From Rickettsiales bacterium (GTDB lineage Bacteria; Pseudomonadota; Alphaproteobacteria; Rickettsiales; UBA1997): DNA of 5,932 nt. The stretch lies in NCBI GenBank assembly GCA_947441875.1, contig CANEUR010000070.1, positions 1 through 5,932 on the forward strand, in the 5' to 3' direction. The position numbers and the translations under genes were made by a program. Of the stretch, positions 1 to 5,507 are shown one piece after another (the first letter of the stretch is position 1; each line of letters opens with the position of its first letter). The notes beneath the pieces were generated by a model that had not been told where the DNA came from, searched no databases, and was given only the letters and a program-made list of their open reading frames with translations.

Positions 1-33
1 TCTAAATTACAACAACTAAGAAAAATATTTCTG

Positions 34-42
34 ATTATATCA
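34..42 (-). promoter_or_regulatory. Possible extended -10 promoter reading out of the left edge
   Basis: After the rluD stop, the minus strand has TGATATAAT at 42-34, a perfect extended -10 element (TG, one base, TATAAT). No good -35 hexamer is found 16-19 nt upstream, which extended -10 promoters can tolerate. It would start transcription near position 27 for a gene outside the window. In many alphaproteobacteria rpoH follows rluD, which would fit, but the downstream gene cannot be seen. Confidence 0.3.
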
Positions 43-58
43 AGACAGAAAATGACAT

Positions 59-1036
59 CTATAAAAAGCACAGTAACTCTTGCAGTTTAGCTAAATCTGG
101 CGGTAGCGGGCAAGTAAAGTGCATTTTTTGCTCTAAAATAGGGTGCATAAACTCTAAAATATTTGAGTGCAAGGCTTGTCTTTTGAGGTTTTGTAGGTAA
201 TTTTTAAATTCTGGCGAGGAGTTGCTTGGTAGCATTTTTTGACAAGAATTATAAAGCTGGTCACCAATTAATGAGTGCTTTTCAGATTCAAAATGCACTC
301 TAATTTGGTGGGTTCGGCCAGTTTCTAGCTTGCATTGCAATAAACTAGCAAAATTATTGCCAAAAACTTGTAAAGTTTGATAATGGCTAATTGCTGTTTT
401 TCCTGTTTGCTTACAAGTAATCATTTTTAGCCTGTTGTTGGCATTACGGCAAATATTTTTATTGATAATTCCTTGCTCTGGCAGCATTTTGCCATAAATA
501 AATGCTAAATAAATTCGTTTTATTTGTCTTTCTTGCAACATTTTACTTAATCTTAAATGAGTAAGATCGTTTTTTGCCACCAGCATTAAACCACTAGTAT
601 CTTTATCGAGCCGATGCACAATTCCTGGCCTTGTAGCATCGTGATTGGTAGAAAGTTTTTGCTCTAAAAACAACAAACCATTTACCAAGGTGTTTTGTTG
701 ATTGCCACTACCTGGATGCACTGTTAAATTAGCTGGTTTATTGATAACCAACAAATGTTCATCTTGATAAATAATTTCAAAAGCAATATCAGCAGGCATT
801 AAATGGCTTGGTTTTTTTTGAGGCAAATTAACTAAAATATTTTGAGGTTTATTTTTTAGCAAATAAGAAGCATTGCTAATAATAACATCATCTATTAAAA
901 CCAAATTATCTTTTAAAAATTGCTGAATTTTACTACGTGTAATGCTAGAATCTAGGCTTAAAAACTGTAAAGTTAAAAATTTATCTAGCCTTAAACCGTA
1001 ATGGCTTTCGTTGCTTGTAAAAATGTGTTTAATCAT
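59..1036 (-). CDS. rluD: RluD/RluC-family 23S rRNA pseudouridine synthase
   Basis: This 325-residue protein should isomerise specific uridines of 23S rRNA to pseudouridine in the cytoplasm during large-subunit assembly. An N-terminal S4 RNA-binding domain lies at about residues 14-70 (LRLDKFL near its start). The catalytic domain follows, with the signature GIVHRLDKDTSGLMLVAK at 138-155; D144 in HRLD is the expected catalytic aspartate. Further family motifs are INKPANLTVHPG (98-109), LETGRTHQIRVH (237-248) and RQALHSNILEFMHP (286-299). The length is close to that of E. coli RluD (326 residues, from memory). The ATG at 1036 overlaps the tsaE stop as ATGA, so translation is probably coupled. 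RluD is preferred over RluC on overall motif resemblance, but the exact target uridines cannot be read from sequence. The family call is secure; the D-versus-C assignment is less so. Confidence 0.92.
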   Translation of the reverse strand: MIKHIFTSNESHYGLRLDKFLTLQFLSLDSSITRSKIQQFLKDNLVLIDDVIISNASYLLKNKPQNILVNLPQKKPSHLMPADIAFEIIYQDEHLLVINKPANLTVHPGSGNQQNTLVNGLLFLEQKLSTNHDATRPGIVHRLDKDTSGLMLVAKNDLTHLRLSKMLQERQIKRIYLAFIYGKMLPEQGIINKNICRNANNRLKMITCKQTGKTAISHYQTLQVFGNNFASLLQCKLETGRTHQIRVHFESEKHSLIGDQLYNSCQKMLPSNSSPEFKNYLQNLKRQALHSNILEFMHPILEQKMHFTCPLPPDLAKLQELLCFL

Positions 1037-1446
1037 AAAATTGTAATGTTGCGAATATTGCTATTGTTTAATTTAGTAAAAGAAATTTTAATAATATCAG
1101 AAGGTAAAAAAGGCAGGGCAATTTCTGGCCACTCAATGAGCATAATGTTATGAGTTATAGGCAAGAAAAAACCAATATTTTCAAGCTCAAAATGGCTTTT
1201 TAAACGATATAAATCAAAATGAAAAATTTCGCCCTTGCTGGTTAAATAGGTGTTTAGCAAAGTAAAAGTTGGGCTTAACACCTCGGTTTTGTTAATTTGT
1301 AAATAATTAATAAAATGTTTCACAAAAAAACTTTTTCCTACTCCTAAATTACCAAATAAAGCAAAAATTTGGTTATTTTTAGCATTTTTTGCCATATCGT
1401 AGGCAAATTTTTGCATCTGTTGTTTATTTTTGATTATTATTTCCAT
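1033..1446 (-). CDS. tsaE: TsaE, ATPase component of tRNA t6A synthesis
   Basis: TsaE is the small P-loop ATPase that works with TsaB and TsaD in forming N6-threonylcarbamoyladenosine at position 37 of ANN-decoding tRNAs. The 137-residue protein carries a Walker A loop GNLGVGKS (32-39), in which the last residue is Ser rather than the usual Thr. It also has the family motif SPTFTLLNTY (58-67), HFDLYRL (76-82) and the IEWPE motif (104-108). The length is usual for the family. The ATG at 1446 lies inside the end of fixI (10-nt overlap) with no Shine-Dalgarno-like sequence before it, which suggests reinitiation by ribosomes finishing fixI. The stop overlaps the rluD start by 4 nt. No tsaB or tsaD is in this window, as is common because these genes are usually dispersed. 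Confidence 0.95.
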   Translation of the reverse strand: MEIIIKNKQQMQKFAYDMAKNAKNNQIFALFGNLGVGKSFFVKHFINYLQINKTEVLSPTFTLLNTYLTSKGEIFHFDLYRLKSHFELENIGFFLPITHNIMLIEWPEIALPFLPSDIIKISFTKLNNSNIRNITIL

Positions 1447-3857
1447 AAAAAAGAATTTAAAACTACTAAAACAGAAGAGCTAGACATTGCCAAAGCCGCC
1501 CAAAGTGGCGAAACATAGCCCAAAATAGCAAAAGGCAAGGCAATTAAATTATAGCACAGCGAAATTGCCAAATTTTGTAGCATAGTTTTTTTAGTTTTGG
1601 CAACCAAGCTAAATAAATCGAGCAACGGTTGTAATTTAGAACCTTCAATAATAACATCGGCAGTTTTTTGCGAAATATCTATTGCCGCAGAAAAAGAAAC
1701 TGAAATATCAGCCAAAGCCAGTGATGGTAAATCGTTTAAACCATCGCCGACCATCATGATTTTTTCATTTTTTTGCTGTAAATTTTGCAAAATTTGAACT
1801 TTTTGTAGCGGATCGCAAGCAAAATGATAGTTTTTAATACCGAGAGTTTTTGCCATATTTGTAACATTTTCTTTTCTATCGCCAGAGAGTAGCACAATAT
1901 TTTTGTTGGCAAGATTTTTTAAAACCTTAACGGCATCAGTTTTTAAGCTATCTTGCAACACAAACAACAACTGCTCTTGCTGATAAGTAAAAAAACAACA
2001 TAACTGATTTGCTAAATTTGGTAGTTGGCAGATAAGATTTTCAAAATTTACTTGGCAAAATTTAGCACTGCCAAGTTTGATGGGCGAACCATCATAAAAA
2101 CCAGTAATTCCCAAGCCTTTTTCTTCAATAATTTCAGTTATCACAAGATTATTTATTGTCAAAAAAACATCTTGAACAATTGCCTTCGCAATAATATGCT
2201 TGCTGTGTTTTGCCAAGCTTGCAGCAAGTTGTGAAGCAAAATGATTGCAAGAAACCTCTACTAAACACTGGTTTTGAATAGCAAAAACATTTTGTAAAAC
2301 TGGGCTACCAGTGGTAAGAGTGCCTGTTTTATCAAGCACAATAGTGGTAATTGTGCTTAATTTTTCAAAAACTTCGGCATTTTTAATAAGAATCGATTTT
2401 TTTAACAAATTAGCAATACCAATAGTTTGAGCAACTGGCACCGCCAAAGCCAAAGCGCAAGGACAAGTAATAATTAACACCGCAGTGGCATTCATCAAGG
2501 CTTGTTGCCAAGTTTGATCTAAAAAAAACTTCCAGTATAAAAAAGTAAACAAGGCAAGCAAATGCACTATCGGAGTGTAGAGTTTTGATAATTTATCGGC
2601 AATACTTACAAAATAATTTTTACTGCATTGTAAATTAGCAACAAAACTCATAATCTGCCCTAAAACACTATCTTGAGCGGTTTTTAATACTTTCACCTGC
2701 AGTGGAGCCTCTAAATTAACCGCCCCAGCATAAACAACTGAATTTGGAGCAACTGCTACATTAATTGTTTCGCCACTTAACAAAAAATTATTAACACTAG
2801 AATTGCCAGAAATTACCACTCCATCGGCAGAAATTTTTTCGCCACAAGCAATCAATAAAATATTATCTGGCATTAATTTATGACTAGGAAAAATTTTCAC
2901 CTCGCCATTTGGCAATAAAACCCTGCCAAAACTAGCAGTAAGATGAGCAAAATCAGAAGCAATATTTTGAGCTTTTTTTTTAGCTAAAAAATCGAGGTAT
3001 CTACCAATTAACAAAAAGAAAATCAACATTACTGCCGAATCAAAGTACACATAAGATAAGCCCTGCCAAGTGTTTAAATAACTAACAACACAAGCTAAAA
3101 TAATGGCTAAACTAATAGGTAAATCCATATTTGCTTGCCTTTTTTTGATGGCATTTAAAGCGGAAATAACAAAAATTCTTGCCGAATAAATTGCCACAGG
3201 AATGGCGATTAGAGCAGAAAAAAGATGAAATAAAAAACGAGTGTAAAAACCCATTTGGCTAGCATCGGTAAGCCATAAACCAATAGAAAATAACATTAGG
3301 TTGCCCGCCCCAAAGCCAGCAACCGCCAGTGCTTTTAGCAATTTTTCTTGCTCTAGTTTTTGTTGTAAATTAATGCTCGCCACATTAAACGGAGCCAAGA
3401 TATAACCCAAGTTTTGGATGAGTAATACTAGTTTTTTACCATCTTCAATATTTCCTTGCCAATTAATAGTAAGAGATTTGGTGGTAGAATTTATTTTGGC
3501 AAGCAGTATATTTTGTTGTTTAGCTAAAATACTTTCAATTAACCACACACAAGCAAGGCACTTCAAATTACTAATTAGCAAGGTTGTTTGATAATTATTA
3601 ACTGAATTTTTGGTAAAAAAATCAGAAAAATCGCAAAAATCATCACTTTCTGGCTTAAGGTTATAAAAATTATTGGCACTTTGTTGATTACGTATTTGAT
3701 AATAGTTAGCAAGATTGCTGTTTTTTATGAGCTTAAAAGCCAACAAGCAACCATTGCAACAAAAAACTAAATCTTGCTCTTGATAGCCATTGTTTAACAC
3801 TTCTTGCTGGCAATGGCTACAATATTTAACTTGGTTTTGTGAGTTAATATTAATCAT
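1437..3857 (-). CDS. fixI: FixI/CcoI-type copper-translocating P-type ATPase
   Basis: This 806-residue inner-membrane P1B-type ATPase belongs to the FixI/CcoI group, which exports Cu(I) for cytochrome oxidase assembly. From the N-terminus it has a Cys-rich domain (C13, C16, C33, C34, C37), an HMA metal-binding domain with CLAC at 100-103 (family form CAACVWLIE), and about eight membrane segments near 175-197, 208-230, 246-262, 270-290, 427-447, 453-475, 757-780 and 783-800. The metal-site motif CPC is at 465-467, the phosphorylation motif DKTGT starts at D509, GDGLND is at 704-709, and the C-terminal SSSSVLVVLN (792-801) is typical of FixI/CcoI. The actuator motif reads SGET at 361-364 instead of TGES, and the nucleotide-domain HP motif reads His-Ile at 554-555. 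The ATG at 3857 is chosen over a TTG one codon upstream. It overlaps the cutA stop as ATGATTAA. No ccoNOQP genes are visible. Confidence 0.94.
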   Translation of the reverse strand: MININSQNQVKYCSHCQQEVLNNGYQEQDLVFCCNGCLLAFKLIKNSNLANYYQIRNQQSANNFYNLKPESDDFCDFSDFFTKNSVNNYQTTLLISNLKCLACVWLIESILAKQQNILLAKINSTTKSLTINWQGNIEDGKKLVLLIQNLGYILAPFNVASINLQQKLEQEKLLKALAVAGFGAGNLMLFSIGLWLTDASQMGFYTRFLFHLFSALIAIPVAIYSARIFVISALNAIKKRQANMDLPISLAIILACVVSYLNTWQGLSYVYFDSAVMLIFFLLIGRYLDFLAKKKAQNIASDFAHLTASFGRVLLPNGEVKIFPSHKLMPDNILLIACGEKISADGVVISGNSSVNNFLLSGETINVAVAPNSVVYAGAVNLEAPLQVKVLKTAQDSVLGQIMSFVANLQCSKNYFVSIADKLSKLYTPIVHLLALFTFLYWKFFLDQTWQQALMNATAVLIITCPCALALAVPVAQTIGIANLLKKSILIKNAEVFEKLSTITTIVLDKTGTLTTGSPVLQNVFAIQNQCLVEVSCNHFASQLAASLAKHSKHIIAKAIVQDVFLTINNLVITEIIEEKGLGITGFYDGSPIKLGSAKFCQVNFENLICQLPNLANQLCCFFTYQQEQLLFVLQDSLKTDAVKVLKNLANKNIVLLSGDRKENVTNMAKTLGIKNYHFACDPLQKVQILQNLQQKNEKIMMVGDGLNDLPSLALADISVSFSAAIDISQKTADVIIEGSKLQPLLDLFSLVAKTKKTMLQNLAISLCYNLIALPFAILGYVSPLWAALAMSSSSVLVVLNSFLWK

Positions 3858-4173
3858 CAAGCAAGCAACTTTCTAGCCATTGCCGATATTGAGGCGAAAT
3901 GTTGCTAATTGGGGTGGCAATAATTTGCGGAGTTTGATAAGAATGATGCTGAATTAGATAACTTTCAATGCTAGCAAAAAGACTTTGCTTGGTTTTGATA
4001 GTTAATAAAAACTCGGTTTCAGTGCAGATTTGCTGGTTAAAAAAATAACTGCTAGTGATGTTTTGTATTTGAGTGCAACCTGCTAGTTTTTTGGCAAGCA
4101 AAGCTAAAGAAATTTCTTGGGCTTTTTGTAAGCTAGCAAAAGTTGTGCTGATGATAATAAAATTAGTAGTCAT
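3850..4173 (-). CDS. cutA: CutA divalent-cation tolerance protein
   Basis: CutA is a small trimeric cytoplasmic protein of PII-like fold, historically linked to tolerance of copper and other divalent cations; its precise function is unsettled. The 107-residue product shows the conserved core: KKLAGCTQIQNITSSYFF (28-45), EFLLTIKT (54-61), HHSYQTPQIIATPI (76-89) and the C-terminal YRQWLESCL (96-104). C33 matches the conserved cysteine of the family. The ATG at 4173 gives the usual family length and begins directly with the first beta strand. A TTG at 4209 would add 12 residues with no family counterpart. No Shine-Dalgarno sequence is seen before either start. The stop codon is embedded in the fixI start region (8-nt overlap), so the two copper-related proteins are probably made in a coupled way. 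Confidence 0.94.
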   Translation of the reverse strand: MTTNFIIISTTFASLQKAQEISLALLAKKLAGCTQIQNITSSYFFNQQICTETEFLLTIKTKQSLFASIESYLIQHHSYQTPQIIATPISNISPQYRQWLESCLLDD

Positions 4174-4224
4174 GGTGTTTTGTTTGATGATGGAACTAAT
4201 GTATCCCAAATTTGTTTTAATTTT

Positions 4225-4788
4225 TTAAACTTCTATTTTTTCTATTTTTAGCAGAACTTTATCTTCAAATTCATCTGTTAATGGTAGTTTTTTGCGAGAA
4301 ATCAACTCTTCAAGCTTACTAAAAACAGCTCTACCATCAGTTCCGTAGAATTCGCCTTCAATATTAAGTTTTTTGTTGTTATCTTCGTAAAGCACTTTAA
4401 CTTTTGATGCAAGATCGTTACTTATTGGTTGTAAAAATTCTTTGGCATTATTGAGTGTTTCTGTTGGTATGTGGCTGGTAGATTCTTCTTTTTTTACTTT
4501 ACTAAATATTTGATTAAATTTATTCCAAGTTTTGTGCAATATTTTATTAACAACAAAATCTAAGGTTGTTTGAAGTGGCTTGAGAATAAGAAGCTCCCAT
4601 ATCAAAGAACCTTCTTTAACTTTAATATAAAGCTTCATATCATCGTCGCCAAGTTTAAAACCTTCGGCTTTAACAGTTGTTTCGTATTCTTTTCTAAAAG
4701 CATTTATACTTGTAAGAAAATCTATAACTTCAACTGGCTTTGTATTATAAAATTCAATTGTAAGTTTTTCTAAAATATTATTTTGCAT
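4225..4788 (-). CDS. Unrecognised K/E-rich cytoplasmic protein heading the cutA-fixI operon
   Basis: I do not recognise this 187-residue protein. There is no signal peptide and no Cys. An N-terminal part (1-58) ends in a charged turn DDD and a strand KLYIKVKEGS (52-61), followed by a largely hydrophobic stretch (62-84) that contains charged residues and so is more likely a buried strand and helix than a membrane span. A Lys/Glu/Ser/Thr-rich linker (97-112) leads to an alpha/beta C-terminal part with GEFYGTDGR (145-153). The KVKEGS strand followed by hydrophobic residues loosely recalls uncharacterised accessory proteins, but I cannot name a family. Composition differs from its neighbours: about 26 Lys and 21 Glu but only 4 Gln in 187 residues, against 12 Gln in 107 for CutA and 18 Gln in 215 for the methyltransferase. 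A good promoter lies just upstream. Its stop is 51 nt before the cutA ATG. The open frame, ATG start and promoter support a real gene. Confidence 0.75.
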   Translation of the reverse strand: MQNNILEKLTIEFYNTKPVEVIDFLTSINAFRKEYETTVKAEGFKLGDDDMKLYIKVKEGSLIWELLILKPLQTTLDFVVNKILHKTWNKFNQIFSKVKKEESTSHIPTETLNNAKEFLQPISNDLASKVKVLYEDNNKKLNIEGEFYGTDGRAVFSKLEELISRKKLPLTDEFEDKVLLKIEKIEV

Positions 4789-4800
4789 ATTTTTTAGAAC

Positions 4801-4818
4801 TAAAATTAAAATTAAAAT
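4801..4818 (-). repeat. Three tandem ATTTTA hexamers in the leader
   Basis: Three perfect tandem copies of ATTTTA (minus strand) lie between the predicted transcription start and the ATG at 4788. The leader has no Shine-Dalgarno sequence, so an unstructured U/A-rich run could serve as a ribosomal protein S1 contact. Change in copy number by slippage is also possible. The repeat is plainly present; any role is a guess. Confidence 0.4.
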
Positions 4819-4828
4819 ATTTTGTTAT

Positions 4829-4857
4829 AAATATTGTAAAATCAAATGAAATATTGT
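4829..4857 (-). repeat. 9-bp direct repeat overlapping both promoter boxes (candidate operator)
   Basis: On the minus strand the sequence ACAATATTT occurs at 4857-4849 and again at 4837-4829, a register of exactly 20 bp, or about two helical turns. The first copy overlaps the -35 box and the second overlaps the -10 box. A related form with two extra A residues, ACAAAATATTT, follows at 4825-4815 and contains the palindrome AAAATATTTT. This arrangement would suit a repressor binding one face of the helix, but no regulator is known and AT-rich DNA produces such repeats by chance. Confidence 0.35.
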
Positions 4858-4860
4858 CAA
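4833..4860 (-). promoter_or_regulatory. Sigma70-type promoter for the K/E-rich gene and the cutA-fixI-tsaE-rluD operon
   Basis: Reading the minus strand, a perfect -35 box TTGACA occupies 4860-4855, followed by a 16-nt spacer and the -10 box TACAAT at 4838-4833 (5 of 6 consensus bases). The predicted transcription start is near 4826, leaving a leader of about 38 nt before the ATG at 4788. The upstream methyltransferase stop codon TGA is part of the -35 box. No other strong promoter was seen before cutA, fixI, tsaE or rluD, so this one may serve all five genes, although read-through from upstream is also possible because no terminator is visible. The AT-rich background raises the chance of false -10 matches, but a perfect -35 in one of the longest intergenic gaps is persuasive. 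Confidence 0.55.
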
Positions 4861-5504
4861 TAATTTTTACTAAAAATTGCTGTTTGCTTGATTTTTAACT
4901 GCCCCACCGCCAAATCGATGAAATTTTGGCAATAAAAACCTTGTTTTTCTAAATATTGAGCTATTGTGTGATAATTTTTTCTTTCAAAATCATCAACAAT
5001 CAATAAACCGTTAGGTTTTAAAAACTCCAAACTGTGTAAAACACACTGTTTACGATGCAAAGAATCAACCAAGATAATATCGAATTGCTGTTTGTTTTGA
5101 AAATTATTTGCTAGAAAATGATAGTAATTTGGATTTTGGTAGGCATTTTCTAGCAAAAAAACTGTTGCTCCAACAAAATCATTTTGATTTGAAAAATAAT
5201 TTGCACTCCATTGCCCAACAACAATATTTGCCAACTTTTGAGTGATAATTGTGAACCAAGTTTTATTGGTTTCAAGGCTAAAAGTTCGATAAGCATATTT
5301 TTGAAAAAACAAAGTAGAAGAACCGCAACCAAATTCAAAAACTGTTAAATTTGAATTTTTTTGACAATATTTTTGTAAAAAATCAACTGCTAAATAATTA
5401 AACCAAGGGATATTTTGGCTATTATCATCAACCGCCAAGCCGAGTTTATTTGATAAAACCCAACTTTTTTTGTTAGCAACAAATCGCTGATATAAAAAAT
5501 TCAT
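4857..5504 (-). CDS. Class I SAM-dependent methyltransferase, substrate unknown
   Basis: This 215-residue cytoplasmic protein has a Rossmann-type SAM-binding core. Motif I is VFEFGCGSST (55-64), resembling the E(F/W)GSGGST loop of an uncharacterised methyltransferase group related to Methyltransf_24. An acidic residue in FSLETN (E78) is placed to bind the ribose of SAM. FDIILVDS (141-148) supplies the motif-IV region, and RKQCVLHSLEFLKPNG (151-166) followed by LIVDDFERKNY (168-178) matches the typical end of the core. The first 35 or so residues precede the fold and may help bind substrate. No substrate can be deduced. The ATG at 5504 is 3 nt after the stop of the oxidoreductase gene, so the two are likely co-transcribed. 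The TGA stop lies inside the -35 box of the next promoter. Confidence 0.88.
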   Translation of the reverse strand: MNFLYQRFVANKKSWVLSNKLGLAVDDNSQNIPWFNYLAVDFLQKYCQKNSNLTVFEFGCGSSTLFFQKYAYRTFSLETNKTWFTIITQKLANIVVGQWSANYFSNQNDFVGATVFLLENAYQNPNYYHFLANNFQNKQQFDIILVDSLHRKQCVLHSLEFLKPNGLLIVDDFERKNYHTIAQYLEKQGFYCQNFIDLAVGQLKIKQTAIFSKNY

Positions 5505-5507
5505 ATC

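Noticed and set aside
1597..1797. Plus-strand open frame of 66 codons
   Set aside because: It lies wholly inside fixI on the opposite strand and matches no known protein. It reflects the lack of stops opposite a well-supported gene.
2025..2234. Plus-strand open frame of 69 codons
   Set aside because: It is antisense within fixI, in a region coding for conserved ATPase sequence, and shows no recognisable domain.
3858..3860. TTG start for fixI one codon before the ATG
   Set aside because: ATG is the stronger codon, and it sits in a typical overlap with the cutA stop.
4185..4206. Possible hairpin between the K/E-rich gene and cutA
   Set aside because: Only about four pairs with a wobble can form (GGGA with TTCC), and no U-run follows, so it is not a convincing terminator.
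4174..4209. Upstream TTG start for cutA adding 12 residues
   Set aside because: The extension has no counterpart in CutA proteins, and the ATG at 4173 gives normal length and N-terminal strand.
4570..4773. Plus-strand open frame of 67 codons opposite the K/E-rich gene
   Set aside because: It shows no domain or family resemblance and no start signal, and its low-complexity F/K/N composition is expected from AT-rich DNA. The minus-strand frame is longer and has a promoter.
5150..5338. Minus-strand open frame of 62 codons
   Set aside because: It overlaps the methyltransferase in another frame, where that gene encodes its SAM-binding motif I.
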